Positions 27,565-36,511 of a stretch of DNA of 64,000 nucleotides are shown here, one piece after another (within the stretch, counting starts at the first letter, position 1; the number at the start of each line of letters is the position of its first letter). The notes under the pieces were generated by a model, which ran no database searches, was not told where the DNA came from, and worked only from the letters and a program-made list of their open reading frames with translations. A program made the translations under genes and the position numbers. Source of the stretch: Pseudomonas fluorescens (GTDB lineage Bacteria > Pseudomonadota > Gammaproteobacteria > Pseudomonadales > Pseudomonadaceae); NCBI RefSeq assembly GCF_001307275.1, contig NZ_CP012831.1, positions 558,001-622,000 of the forward strand. Direction: 5' to 3'.

Positions 27565-27644
27565 CTATAGGAAGATGCGTAGGAGGATTCCGTAGGTCGC
27601 TGAACGTTATTAACGTAGGAAACCGCGACGAAAACCGTAGGAAG
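27565..27644 (-). promoter_or_regulatory. Array of TTCCTACG-like direct repeats upstream of hilA-like gene
   Basis: Read toward the regulator, five copies occur: TTCCTACGG, TTCCTACGT, GACCTACGG, CTCCTACGC and TTCCTATAG. Intervals are about 22, 23, 13 and 12 bases, close to one or two helical turns. They lie 80-160 bases upstream of the hilA-like start, in an AT-rich gap of 263 bases after iacP. They look like an operator array; the binding protein is unknown. Confidence 0.45.
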
Positions 27645-27745
27645 GCACTCAATAAAATCAAGATATAAAACTTAACCACACCGCAAAGAGCGAACAAACA
27701 CGGCAATGAATATTAAAAACGCTTTACCCCCTGGATAGGTACCCA

Positions 27746-28003
27746 TCAAGGGCTATTCCCTATATGCCTCTGCACCGAATCGACTACATCCTGCACTGTC
27801 CTCCACACCTCCACCTCACCTTCGGGCAGCTCGATACCGAAAGCGTTATTAAGCGCCAGGACAAGCTCCACCAGACTCATGGAATCGATAAACAGGTCCT
27901 CGACCAACCGCGAAGCATCGCCAATGACCCGATCACTGGGGGGAATACCAAGCGCCAATGATTTGATGACGGCCTGGATACTTTCGCTTAGATTTTCTGA
28001 CAT
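27746..28003 (-). CDS. iacP: T3SS acyl carrier protein (IacP-like)
   Basis: An 85-residue acyl carrier protein. The phosphopantetheine attachment Ser41 lies in FIDSMSLVELVLA, close to the ACP consensus DSL. ATG at 28003 is preceded by AGGAAAG. It sits directly after the translocator genes, as iacP does in Salmonella SPI-1. No acyltransferase gene accompanies it. The gene is more AT-rich than most of the cluster. Confidence 0.88.
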   Translation of the reverse strand: MSENLSESIQAVIKSLALGIPPSDRVIGDASRLVEDLFIDSMSLVELVLALNNAFGIELPEGEVEVWRTVQDVVDSVQRHIGNSP

Positions 28004-28082
28004 TTTCTTTCCTGAAAAGAATCTGACAGACGTGGAACAGTACACGCCATGCCAGATTGAATATTGCAGCCGTTGCTCGACC

Positions 28083-29189
28083 TTAGAAGTTCAACATCGC
28101 CCTCAACATATCCGCATACTGATTCAAATGCGCCGACAAAGTCTTATTGAAGTTATCGTGATAAGCGTTGGCGTTCGAATACTTCTGCGTGAAGGACTGC
28201 AATCTGTTTTTCAGAAGTTCCTCCTGGGCGTTGAAGCCGGTTTGCCAGGCGTTGAATGCGGCCGTATCGAGCTTTACCTTGTCGCCATAATCCTTCAGCC
28301 CCTCGTGCATCACATTCAACGGCCCGATGTCGATGACCACGCACCAGGGACCGTTCGGCTTGGGATTCTGCTGAAGGCAACTGTCAGGCAGGCCCAGCGC
28401 CTTGAGCCATTTTTCCGCGTCTTCCTTGCTCGCTCCGGTATCGGGGGGGGCCGGAAAGAGCATGGCGGCAGGGTTGGGCAGGGAATATTTTGCAATCAGT
28501 TTTTCCAGTGCCTCGCGCAACGGGCCCGCACTTAACTCGACCTCTTTACCGTCGTTAACCCCTTCGACCCAATCCTTCATCATCGCGGTGATTTCGGTGT
28601 TGAAATCGGAGAAGAAGTCCGAATAGGCCGAGATGATGTGTTCGTAGCCGGCGAGGTAGCCGTTCTTGATCAGGTCGATCAGCTCAAGGAGTTTGTCGAA
28701 GAAGTCGTTCGATGAGTTTATCGTCGCATCCAAGGCCTCGGCGATCTCGAGGGGCTTGTCCTGCTCCAGGTGTTCCTGGAGGGCTCGGAGGATCTTGCCT
28801 TGTTCGTCATTGAGTTGCTGGCGCTGGCTGTTGTCCAGAAGCCCCGTGCCCTGGCTGTGGGTCATCACGGCAACGCATTGGCGCACCTGTACGGCCCACA
28901 TTTGTGCTCGATCACGTTTGGCGTGGATCAGTTCGACAAACTCCGCGACGAGGTGCTGCGTCGTGGACTCGGCGGCATCGCCCTGCACTGGCTTGGCGAT
29001 GATGGACGGGCACTTGAGCAGATGACCAAGGCTGCGGTTCATTGCGTTCATGGACCGATCGAGCAGATTCGTCAGGGAACTGACCGTTTGAATCTCAGCC
29101 GGTACGTCTGGAGGCGGGGCTGCATCGGTGATGGCCTCCACGTTCGGCAGCAGTACGATAGGCGAACGAATAGATTGAGTGATTTCCAT
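28083..29189 (-). CDS. sctA: T3SS needle-tip protein SctA (SipD/IpaD-like)
   Basis: A 368-residue hydrophilic translocator forming the needle tip. The C-terminal helix KYSNANAYHDNFNKTLSAHL is a close match to the conserved end of IpaD/SipD/BipD. The central domain is interrupted by a Pro-rich stretch (PNPAAMLFPAPPDTGASKED). Two Cys residues flank LQQNPKPNGPW. Third of the translocator set; 13 bases after sctB. Confidence 0.9.
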   Translation of the reverse strand: MEITQSIRSPIVLLPNVEAITDAAPPPDVPAEIQTVSSLTNLLDRSMNAMNRSLGHLLKCPSIIAKPVQGDAAESTTQHLVAEFVELIHAKRDRAQMWAVQVRQCVAVMTHSQGTGLLDNSQRQQLNDEQGKILRALQEHLEQDKPLEIAEALDATINSSNDFFDKLLELIDLIKNGYLAGYEHIISAYSDFFSDFNTEITAMMKDWVEGVNDGKEVELSAGPLREALEKLIAKYSLPNPAAMLFPAPPDTGASKEDAEKWLKALGLPDSCLQQNPKPNGPWCVVIDIGPLNVMHEGLKDYGDKVKLDTAAFNAWQTGFNAQEELLKNRLQSFTQKYSNANAYHDNFNKTLSAHLNQYADMLRAMLNF

Positions 29190-29202
29190 AGGCCTCGCTC
29201 CT

Positions 29203-30300
29203 TCACGCCGTCACGGCACGAATGCCATCGCTACGGGATTGGAAAATCTGCATCACCGTGTCCATCATTTTTTGCAGCAGCGCCGCGTCGGCCCCATCCC
29301 TCTGGCTGACTTCATCAGCCAGGCTCTTCTGGCTGCTTTGCGCACTTTGCATCAGCACTTCTTTCTCCTTCGCCGCGAACTCGGTCAGACGCACCATGTT
29401 CGTGACCACTTGGCTGAAGCTCATCGACAGGGCGCTGAGGGCGCGGCCGATTTCCAGTTTCCTTTCGATCCCCTTGCTGCCCATCTGGCTCAGCCAGTCG
29501 GAGGTCTGGCCGACCTTCTGGGCCTTGAGGATCTCCCCGTCGAACCAGGCACGTTCCTTGTCCGTCAGTGTCGAACCCTTGGGTTTGAAGTCGACCGTTT
29601 TCGGCCGAGCGAAATCATCGAAGGTCTTGATCTTGTAGGTGGTCTGCGGGTTCCACTCATTGCGACCGCGTTCCAACGTGAGGTCGCGTTCCAGGTTGCC
29701 GGCATCCATGGCATTACGACGGTTCACGTCGATGTCGGCATGCTTCAACGCCTGGCCCTGGAAGGTCTTGACCATGGCAAACCCGGCGATGGCGCCGGAC
29801 ACCACCGCGCCGGTGATGGCGCTGTTCAGCGCCGCCCGGCCCGACTCGACAATGGCCGCGCCCTGGGATTTCGCCGCCTCAGAAGCCATGACGCTGAAGT
29901 GGCCGCGCAGTTGCGCATTGGCGACCCGCGCGACGTTCAAGGCAATGATCGCGGCCACCAGGACGTTGGCGTGTTTCTCCCAGGCGCCCGGGTCAAATGC
30001 CAGGTCGGTGCGCACGTCATCGCTGACCATCAACAACGCTTCAGCGAAGTCCTCCTGGTCCGATTCAGTGGGCTGGTAGGCGTTGATCCGGCTTCCCAGT
30101 TCCGCAGCCGAAGGGCCTGCGAAGTGACCGTTCTGGAGGATTTGCTTTGCAGCGATCTGGTCGAGGATCGGCGAATCCTCAAGGGATTTGCGTTTTGAAA
30201 ATTGCTCTTGGGCGATCAACTCGCTCAGCCCTGCGTCATTGATCCGGTCGTGGTCAATGACAGGGGATGCGATGGTGGTTGGAACGTAAATAGTGCTCAT
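29203..30300 (-). CDS. sctB: T3SS minor translocator SctB (SipC/IpaC-like)
   Basis: A 365-residue translocon protein inserted in the target membrane. A single hydrophobic region around 150-170 (LNSAITGAVVSGAIAGFAMV) and a C-terminal helical domain (MSFSQVVTNMVRLTEFAAKE) agree with the SipC/IpaC family. In Salmonella the C-terminus also acts on actin; whether this copy does cannot be judged. It follows sctE by 24 bases. Confidence 0.87.
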   Translation of the reverse strand: MSTIYVPTTIASPVIDHDRINDAGLSELIAQEQFSKRKSLEDSPILDQIAAKQILQNGHFAGPSAAELGSRINAYQPTESDQEDFAEALLMVSDDVRTDLAFDPGAWEKHANVLVAAIIALNVARVANAQLRGHFSVMASEAAKSQGAAIVESGRAALNSAITGAVVSGAIAGFAMVKTFQGQALKHADIDVNRRNAMDAGNLERDLTLERGRNEWNPQTTYKIKTFDDFARPKTVDFKPKGSTLTDKERAWFDGEILKAQKVGQTSDWLSQMGSKGIERKLEIGRALSALSMSFSQVVTNMVRLTEFAAKEKEVLMQSAQSSQKSLADEVSQRDGADAALLQKMMDTVMQIFQSRSDGIRAVTA

Positions 30301-30324
30301 CGTAGATACCTGTTGTCCGTGATT

Positions 30325-32094
30325 TCAAACATGCCTGACCATTTGCAGGCTGACGGAATGGCTGCGTTGCATATCGGCAAACAAGTGCTCGATCTGGCGG
30401 GTTCGTTCCTGCATCGCCTGGCCATAGTTGCTGACCACTTGGGTCAGGTAGGCGCTGATTTCCTCGCTGATTGCCATGCGTACCCGCACATCGGCCAGGT
30501 GCACGGCAGCCTGGGCCTGGTGCTGGCCGCTTTTGATCTGCAGCCCGCCCTGCACCGCGACATGGCCGAACTCGGTGACGGCCTGGGCGATTTCCAGGTT
30601 GGCGGCATAACGGGCCAGCAATACCGGATCGGCACCGTTGGTGATGAAGCCGCGCAACTGGGTGAGCATCTGGGTCAGCGTGTTGCCGACCGAGCTTGCC
30701 ACTTGCTTCATCGCTTGCATGGCGGCGGGCGCGGCCTGGGCGGCCACCGACGCCAGTTTCGAGGCGACGGCACTGACCATCGGCCCGATCACCTGCACCC
30801 CGACCACGGCCACCAGCGCGACGGCAGCCAGCGTCGAAACGACACCCTGGATCATGCCGGCGATCTGCGCGATTTCCTTGGCCTTGTCTTCATCGACGCC
30901 CAGCTCTATCAGCATCTTGGTATAGATCTCGGTGAACAGCTTGATGGCTTCCTGCATGACGAGGGTCAGCGGCTTCATCGCTTCGGCCATGAACGACACG
31001 CCGGTTTTGTCCTGGATCACCGAGTCGGCAATCATCACGGCCGCGCCGACCACGCCCACGGCGATGAGCACCGGGTTGGCGGTCAAGACACCGGCGGCGA
31101 TGGTCGCCACGGTCAAGATCGCCCCGACGATCTTGCCGATGCAGCCCATGGTCTTTTGCAGGGCCTCGGCCTTGCGGACTTCTTCCAGGTACTTTTCCGA
31201 CTCGCGCTGCATGTGCGCCTGGAGCCTGGCTTGCAGTTCCTGGAACAGCTCCTGGCTGAGCTCCTCTTTGCTTTGCGCCGACTCGCCGAGCAACTCGATG
31301 ATTTTCAAGCGGTTCAATAGCGCCAGCGCACTGCTGCTGAGGGCCTGTTCGTCGGTTTGCTTGGGGGTCGAACTCGTGGCGCTGAACACCAGCACTTTGC
31401 CGAACACCACGCTCACCGTTTTCGCGCAGGCGTTGGCGACCTCGATCAGTTTCAGATGCGCATCGGTGGCGGTCTGCAGGGTCTGGACCTGGCTGGTCAA
31501 GTCGCCGCGGATCTGGTCGCGCCGGGCCAGCTCCTGGGCATATTCGGGGGACTCCGGGTCCAGCTGCGCCAGTCGCGCCTCGCTTTCTTGAAGCAACGCC
31601 TGGACATGCAGGACCCGCTCCTGCAATTGATCGAGGTGTTCCTGGCTGCTCCCGACGTTGCCCTCGGCCGCCGTCATGGCCTCGACGGCGGCGGTGTATT
31701 CAGCCGACAGGTTTTCATGGGCCTGTTGCCTGGCGCCGGCCATGCTCTGCAGCATGGCCAGGCGATTTTTCAGTTTTTTGACGTCGACCTCGCCGATCAG
31801 CTCGCTGATCATCGCCATCAACAGGGTGAACAGGTCGCCGTTGGTTTCCTGTTTGTTGCCATCGGCGCGCGGTGGCGGCGCATGTAGCATGGGCCGGCCT
31901 GTAGAGGCGGCGGATGTGCCGGTTTGACCTTCGTATTTCACTGACATCAGGTCCGCCAGCGCTTTTTGGCCGGCCTCCTGGAAGTCCGCGGTCCGAGCGG
32001 CCTTGCTGGCCGCCGCGGCGTATTTTTCAAAGGCCTCGCTGCGGCTCATCGTGCCGTGAAGTGCCGGGTTAAATGCAGCCCTTATCTCACTCAT
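30325..32094 (-). CDS. sctE: T3SS major translocator SctE (SipB/IpaB-like)
   Basis: A 589-residue pore-forming translocon protein. An N-terminal coiled-coil region (KLKNRLAMLQSMAGARQQAH; DQLQERVLHVQALLQESEAR) precedes two hydrophobic hairpin segments near 320-345 (IGKIVGAILTVATIAAGVLT, with NPVLIAVGVVGAAVMIADSV) and near 410-430 (GVVSTLAAVALVAVVGVQVI). This is the IpaB/SipB/BipB layout. It begins two bases after its chaperone gene sicA. Confidence 0.92.
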   Translation of the reverse strand: MSEIRAAFNPALHGTMSRSEAFEKYAAAASKAARTADFQEAGQKALADLMSVKYEGQTGTSAASTGRPMLHAPPPRADGNKQETNGDLFTLLMAMISELIGEVDVKKLKNRLAMLQSMAGARQQAHENLSAEYTAAVEAMTAAEGNVGSSQEHLDQLQERVLHVQALLQESEARLAQLDPESPEYAQELARRDQIRGDLTSQVQTLQTATDAHLKLIEVANACAKTVSVVFGKVLVFSATSSTPKQTDEQALSSSALALLNRLKIIELLGESAQSKEELSQELFQELQARLQAHMQRESEKYLEEVRKAEALQKTMGCIGKIVGAILTVATIAAGVLTANPVLIAVGVVGAAVMIADSVIQDKTGVSFMAEAMKPLTLVMQEAIKLFTEIYTKMLIELGVDEDKAKEIAQIAGMIQGVVSTLAAVALVAVVGVQVIGPMVSAVASKLASVAAQAAPAAMQAMKQVASSVGNTLTQMLTQLRGFITNGADPVLLARYAANLEIAQAVTEFGHVAVQGGLQIKSGQHQAQAAVHLADVRVRMAISEEISAYLTQVVSNYGQAMQERTRQIEHLFADMQRSHSVSLQMVRHV

Positions 32095-32096
32095 GT

Positions 32097-32579
32097 TCAG
32101 TCCTCCGAACAGTGCTGTTCCATGTGGGCCAGGGTGTCGAGATACACCTTGGCCTGCTCGCGCAGGTCGTCTTGCGGGGCTTGCTCAAGCACATACTCGA
32201 AACACAACCGAGCCTTGCCGACCTTGCCCAGGGCCAGATGACATTGGCCGGTGTAGAGCATCGGCCGGTAGTCGTTGCTGCCTTGGGCAAAGGCGATGGC
32301 ATACAGGTCGATTGCCTTTTGGTGGTTTTGCTTGAGCTGGTGCACCGCCGCCAGTCCCATCCAGTAATGGCTGTTGTAGAAGTCGTAGATGCACAGGAAG
32401 TGAAAGAACTTCTCGGCATCGTCCAGCCGCCCCTGTTCGTAGAACTGGAAGGCGAAGGCATAGAGACTGTCCATGTGCTCGTCACTGAGGCCTTGCACGT
32501 CCTTCAACGCCGCGCCACCGAGCACCGCGTCGACGACGTCCAGGGCCACCTGCTCGTCTTGTTTGTTGTCACGACTCAT
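32097..32579 (-). CDS. sicA: Translocator chaperone SicA (TPR, class II)
   Basis: A 160-residue class II T3SS chaperone for the two hydrophobic translocators. Tetratricopeptide repeats are visible (YAFAFQFYEQGRLDDAEKFF; YWMGLAAVHQLKQNHQKAID; PMLYTGQCHLALGKVGKARL). In Salmonella free SicA also pairs with InvF to activate effector genes; both partners are present here, so the same switch is plausible. ATG at 32579 was chosen because the upstream 30 codons fall in untypical sequence. Confidence 0.92.
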   Translation of the reverse strand: MSRDNKQDEQVALDVVDAVLGGAALKDVQGLSDEHMDSLYAFAFQFYEQGRLDDAEKFFHFLCIYDFYNSHYWMGLAAVHQLKQNHQKAIDLYAIAFAQGSNDYRPMLYTGQCHLALGKVGKARLCFEYVLEQAPQDDLREQAKVYLDTLAHMEQHCSED

Positions 32580-32676
32580 CAGCCACACTCCTGAAAAAAC
32601 GTCAGCGTCGCTGACCGGTGCATTGGGCCAAAACACCGATAGGCCTCGCTGCCAAATTGCGCTCATCAATCCCTTT

Positions 32677-32835
32677 GTGGCGAGGGAGCAAGCTCGCGCT
32701 GGGCTGTGTAGGAGCTGGCGAAGCCTGCGATCTTTTGATCTTTCGCTTGAGACTCAAGTGCCAGGGGAAAGATCGCAGCCTCGCTCCGCTCGACAGCTCC
32801 TACAGGCCCAGCGCGAGCTTGCTCCCTCGCCACAG
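32677..32835. repeat. Nested double inverted repeat inside the T3SS cluster
   Basis: Outer arms (32677-32705 and 32807-32835, core GTGGCGAGGGAGCAAGCTCG) are a perfect 29-base inverted repeat. Inner arms (core GTAGGAGCTGGCGAAGCCTG, and its degenerate partner ending GACAGCTCCTAC) belong to a second family. It fills the gap between the end of sctU and the start of sicA, so it may divide or attenuate the export-apparatus and translocator transcripts. Confidence 0.85.
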
Positions 32836-32850
32836 GGGCTTTGCCTGGCT

Positions 32851-33885
32851 TCAGGCCTGTTCGACCTGCTCCAGCCAGATCAACAGGCGCAGCACCTCCT
32901 CGACTTCCTGCACCTGCAGAAAGCTGTAGCGCTGGTGGGTCTTGAAGATCCGTCGGGCCAAGGCGACGTCGTTGATCACCGGCACCCCGACTTCCTTGGC
33001 GTATGCCCGGACCGCCAGGGCACGCTGGTTGGTTTCCATCAGGGAAATGAACGGCAGCAGGGTGATTTCCGGGCGGAAATACACGCCGATGGCAATGTGG
33101 GTCGGGTTGGCGATGATCATCCGCGAGCTGCGCACATCGGACTTGACCTGCTCCGACAACAGCTCCATGTGCAGGTCGCGACGGCGCCCCTTGATCTGTG
33201 GGTTGCCGTCCTGCTCCTTGTGTTCACGCTTGACCGAATCCTTGTCCATCATCTGGTCTTTCATGAACAACCAGTACTCGCTGAGGGCATCGAGCACGAC
33301 GATCAGCAGGACACAGGCGAGAAATGCCAGCACCAACACCAGCAACAAACGCCCCCAGATCGCGAACAACGCCGGTGCCTGGACGAACAGTTGGGCGAAG
33401 ATCAATTGCCGCTGGGTGATCCAGACGACCCACAGCGCCATGGCGAAACTGCCCAGGTACAACAGCGCCTTGAGCGTGTCCTTCACCGTGCGCAGGCTGA
33501 ACAGTTTTTTGAAGCCATTGATCGGGTTCAACGCACCCAGGTTTAGCTTCAAGGCTTCGCTGGCCAAGGCAAAACCGCTTTGCAGCAATGCCGGTAACGC
33601 ACTGGTCAGCACGCAGACCAACAACAACGGCAGCAACGCCTTGAGGCCGATCAGCACCAGCATCACCGAATAGGCCTGCAGGTCGGCGTCAAAATCGCTG
33701 GCGATGATCCGCCGGTAGACCTCCATGACCTCGACTAACGAGCTGTTGAACACCATGTAGCTGATGCCGCAGAGGGTCAGGCAGGTGATGACCAGGTCCT
33801 TGGCCTTGAACGTCTGCCCTTTGCGCGCGGCATCGCGCAAGCGCTTGGCCGTGGGTTTCTCAGTCTTCGAGGCGCTGGATGACAT
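32851..33885 (-). CDS. sctU: T3SS export switch protein SctU (SpaS-like)
   Basis: A 344-residue inner-membrane protein with four hydrophobic segments and a cytoplasmic domain that self-cleaves at NPTH (residues 260-263, in MIIANPTHIAIGV). That cleavage allows the switch from early to late substrates. The start MSSSASKTEKPTAKRLRDAA is family-typical and overlaps the end of sctT by 26 bases. It is the last gene of the inv-spa group. Confidence 0.95.
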   Translation of the reverse strand: MSSSASKTEKPTAKRLRDAARKGQTFKAKDLVITCLTLCGISYMVFNSSLVEVMEVYRRIIASDFDADLQAYSVMLVLIGLKALLPLLLVCVLTSALPALLQSGFALASEALKLNLGALNPINGFKKLFSLRTVKDTLKALLYLGSFAMALWVVWITQRQLIFAQLFVQAPALFAIWGRLLLVLVLAFLACVLLIVVLDALSEYWLFMKDQMMDKDSVKREHKEQDGNPQIKGRRRDLHMELLSEQVKSDVRSSRMIIANPTHIAIGVYFRPEITLLPFISLMETNQRALAVRAYAKEVGVPVINDVALARRIFKTHQRYSFLQVQEVEEVLRLLIWLEQVEQA

Positions 33886-34663
33886 CACCCTCCTCCCCGC
33901 CGCCCAGCGCCTGCGCCACACCGTCGGCCATCGTGCCCATGCGCAAGACTTCGTCCGGCAGATGCACGCCGAAGTACAGCATCAGCACCACCAACGCCAC
34001 CAGGCTCTTGACCGTCAGCGACACGGAGAAGGCGTTCATCTGCGGCGCATAGCGCGAAAGCAAACCCAGCAGCGCCTCGCTGACCAGCAAGGTCGCCACC
34101 ACCGGCGCACTGATGACCAGCGTCTTGCTCACCAGCGCATCCAGCAACCCCAGGACCGCCGGCAAGTGCAGCTGACAGCCGCTCACCGGTGCACACAGGC
34201 GATAACTGTGGCCAACGGTTTCGAGCATCAACAGCATCCCGCCACCGGCGAGATACACCGCCGCGGCAAACAACTGGAGAAAATTCGCCAGCTCCGAGGT
34301 GTCGACACCGTTGGCCGGATCCATGGTGCTGCTGAGCATCGCCCCGCGCTGGTTGTCGATCAGGTTGCCCATGGCGTGCAACACCCAGAACGGCCAGCCC
34401 AACAGCATTCCCAACAGCACGCCGATACTCGCCTCGCGCAGCACCAGGCCGAGGAACGCCAGGCTGTCGAGGGCGGGTGCGGGCACACCGATGTAGCGCC
34501 AGAACCCCAGCGCCACCAGAACAATCACCGCCTGACGCGCGACACCGGTGAGCACACCACTGTTGAGAAACGGCAACATGAAAAAAATCGGTGCCAGCCG
34601 CGCCACACCCAGGACCGCTGCGGCGAACCAGGCGTACAGGTCGAAAAACAACGCCACCGACAT
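33860..34663 (-). CDS. sctT: T3SS export apparatus protein SctT (SpaR-like)
   Basis: A 267-residue polytopic inner-membrane protein of the FliR/SpaR family, part of the SctRST export gate. Recognisable stretches are VLGVARLAPIFFMLPFLNSG and LGMLLGWPFWVLHAMGNLID near QRGAMLSSTMDPANG. It begins three bases after the sctS stop and overlaps sctU. Confidence 0.93.
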   Translation of the reverse strand: MSVALFFDLYAWFAAAVLGVARLAPIFFMLPFLNSGVLTGVARQAVIVLVALGFWRYIGVPAPALDSLAFLGLVLREASIGVLLGMLLGWPFWVLHAMGNLIDNQRGAMLSSTMDPANGVDTSELANFLQLFAAAVYLAGGGMLLMLETVGHSYRLCAPVSGCQLHLPAVLGLLDALVSKTLVISAPVVATLLVSEALLGLLSRYAPQMNAFSVSLTVKSLVALVVLMLYFGVHLPDEVLRMGTMADGVAQALGGGEEGDVIQRLED

Positions 34664-34666
34664 CGG

Positions 34667-34921
34667 CTAGCTCAACGCCAGGCGGATAACTTCACGACTG
34701 AAATCCAGCAGCGTTTCGCCGTACCAGCCCGACAGCAGGAACAGGCACGCCGCCACCGCCAACAACTTGAAACCAAACGGCAGCGTCTGTTCCTGCAACT
34801 GGGTCACGGTCTGGATCAATCCGACCACCAGGCCGACCACGGTGGCGACGATGATCGGCCAGGCCACCATCAGCAGGATCAGGTACAGGGTTTTGTTGCC
34901 GGCATAGACCAGATCGTTCAT
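34667..34921 (-). CDS. sctS: T3SS export apparatus protein SctS (SpaQ-like)
   Basis: An 84-residue protein with two transmembrane helices ([40 protein letters not shown]) and the FliQ-family loop [15 protein letters not shown] between them. It is part of the SctRST gate. The start [14 protein letters not shown] lies eight bases after the sctR stop. Confidence 0.95.
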   Translation of the reverse strand: MNDLVYAGNKTLYLILLMVAWPIIVATVVGLVVGLIQTVTQLQEQTLPFGFKLLAVAACLFLLSGWYGETLLDFSREVIRLALS

Positions 34922-34929
34922 CGGTGCAC

Positions 34930-35589
34930 CTAGGCCAGCAAGGTCAGGTATTGCTTGACCAGCCCGGTCGACAGCAGCGCCCAACCATCCAGCGCGACAA
35001 ACAGCACCAGTTTGATCGGCACGGAAATGATCACCGGGCTCATCATCATCATGCCCAGCGCCAGCAGGATGCTGGAGATCACCAGGTCGACGATCACGAA
35101 GGGCAAGTACAGGTAGAAGCCAATCTTGAAGGCACTCTTGATTTCACTCAGGGCATAGGCCGGCAACAGCGCAAACAGCGAGGGCTCAAGTTCTTCATCG
35201 GCAGGCAGGCCCACGTCGGATTCATCCTGGAGCGCCTGGGCCCGCTCGAAAAACTGCGCCAGTTCCGGGTCGGTGTAGGTGCGCAGGTAATCCTTGTAAC
35301 TGCCCAGGCCGTTCTCGGCGAAGTTCACCACCGACTCGACATCGGTAAAGGCCACCGCCTCGCGCTTGTAGTAGTCATGGCCCTGCTTCATGACCGGCGT
35401 CATGACGAAAATCGCCAGCATCAACGCAATCGCATTGAGCGCCATGTTCGACGGCACCTGCTGCAGGCCCAACGCGTTGCGCACGATGATGAACACAATG
35501 GAAAACTTGAGGTAGCACGTGCCCGCCGCCACCAGGAACGGCAGCAGCGACGCGAACGCCAACAGCGCGATCAGCGAGACATCATTCAT
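34930..35589 (-). CDS. sctR: T3SS export apparatus protein SctR (SpaP-like)
   Basis: A 219-residue FliP/SpaP-family membrane protein of the export gate. Family motifs include [40 protein letters not shown] and [23 protein letters not shown] at 35589 ([18 protein letters not shown]) overlaps the sctQ end by eight bases. Confidence 0.95.
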   Translation of the reverse strand: MNDVSLIALLAFASLLPFLVAAGTCYLKFSIVFIIVRNALGLQQVPSNMALNAIALMLAIFVMTPVMKQGHDYYKREAVAFTDVESVVNFAENGLGSYKDYLRTYTDPELAQFFERAQALQDESDVGLPADEELEPSLFALLPAYALSEIKSAFKIGFYLYLPFVIVDLVISSILLALGMMMMSPVIISVPIKLVLFVALDGWALLSTGLVKQYLTLLA

Positions 35590-35875
35590 CGGCGCTGGCC
35601 CGATAGACCTGGAGCAATTCGACACCCAACTGACCGTCCAACCGCACCAGCTCCCCGCGGGCCACCGGCTTGCCGTTGGCCCGCACCTCGATGTGCCGCG
35701 CCGCGTCCTCGGTCAGCGGGATCAGTTGCCCATCGATGATGCGCGACAAGGTGGCCAGGTCGGTTTCATGGCTGGGGAGCAGGAACTCCAGGCGCACCGG
35801 GAGCGCTCCCAGGTCGATCGTCGCGTCGGTTTCTGGCGGGTTATCCGCATTGGCATCGGTCACGCTCGGTTGCAT
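35582..35875 (-). CDS. Internal translation product SctQ-C (SPOA domain)
   Basis: In frame within sctQ, ATG at 35873-35875 (codon 213) is preceded at eight bases by AGGAGG (35884-35889), a perfect Shine-Dalgarno. The product would be 97 residues starting MQPSVTDANADNPPETD and covering the SPOA domain. Several SctQ proteins, including Salmonella SpaO, are known to make such a short form that joins the full-length protein. Confidence 0.7.
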   Translation of the reverse strand: MQPSVTDANADNPPETDATIDLGALPVRLEFLLPSHETDLATLSRIIDGQLIPLTEDAARHIEVRANGKPVARGELVRLDGQLGVELLQVYRASADE

Positions 35876-36511
35876 GTGTAGACCCTCCTGGGTAAAGGTG
35901 AAAGTGCCAAGGCAGTAGTCGGCCAGCCAACAGCGCTGAGAACCCTGGACGATGCGCACGACATCGCCCTCTTCCAGGCGCATCCGGCTGGCGCGGCTCA
36001 GGTGGCTGACGCCGAGCATCAACTCCAGGCGCAACGGCAATTCGTCCAGCCATGAATCGACACCCACGCGCTCGCTGGCAACGGGTGTCGGCGGTAGTTG
36101 CAGCAACCACAGGCGCCCCCGTGGGGTTTCGAGCCAGGGCAGCTCGCAGGTAGGCAATCGCGCCGGGGCGACGCATTCGATGTCGGACAGCGCCCGGTAC
36201 TGCAGCTCCTCCACCTCCAGCAGCAAGGGACGTGGCAGCGCCCGAAACAACTCGACGATATTCATCAACGACGTCTCCACCTTCAGTAACGATTGCAACT
36301 GTGGAAGCGCGCGATACAGCCAGTCATGGGCCGCGATCAACCCTTGCCAGTGGCCGCCGTCGCCGTGGGCGCAAAAACGCAAATAGCCGTCATGCCCTGG
36401 CACCTGGCCCAACCCCGTACCACGACCGGCCCGTCGCCAACGTTGAACCGCCTGGGCCTGGGCATGGGCATGGGCCAACGGCTCGACCCGTCGTAGCGGC
36501 AACGCGCTCAT
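35582..36511 (-). CDS. sctQ: T3SS sorting platform protein SctQ (SpaO-like)
   Basis: A 309-residue cytoplasmic protein that forms the sorting platform pods with SctK and SctL. The C-terminal SPOA domain is clear (LPVRLEFLLPSHETDLATLS; GKPVARGELVRLDGQLGVEL). The N-terminal two thirds are poorly conserved and Leu/Arg-rich. It overlaps sctP (ATGA) and sctR. An internal start at 35875 would make the C-terminal domain on its own. Confidence 0.9.
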   Translation of the reverse strand: MSALPLRRVEPLAHAHAQAQAVQRWRRAGRGTGLGQVPGHDGYLRFCAHGDGGHWQGLIAAHDWLYRALPQLQSLLKVETSLMNIVELFRALPRPLLLEVEELQYRALSDIECVAPARLPTCELPWLETPRGRLWLLQLPPTPVASERVGVDSWLDELPLRLELMLGVSHLSRASRMRLEEGDVVRIVQGSQRCWLADYCLGTFTFTQEGLHMQPSVTDANADNPPETDATIDLGALPVRLEFLLPSHETDLATLSRIIDGQLIPLTEDAARHIEVRANGKPVARGELVRLDGQLGVELLQVYRASADE

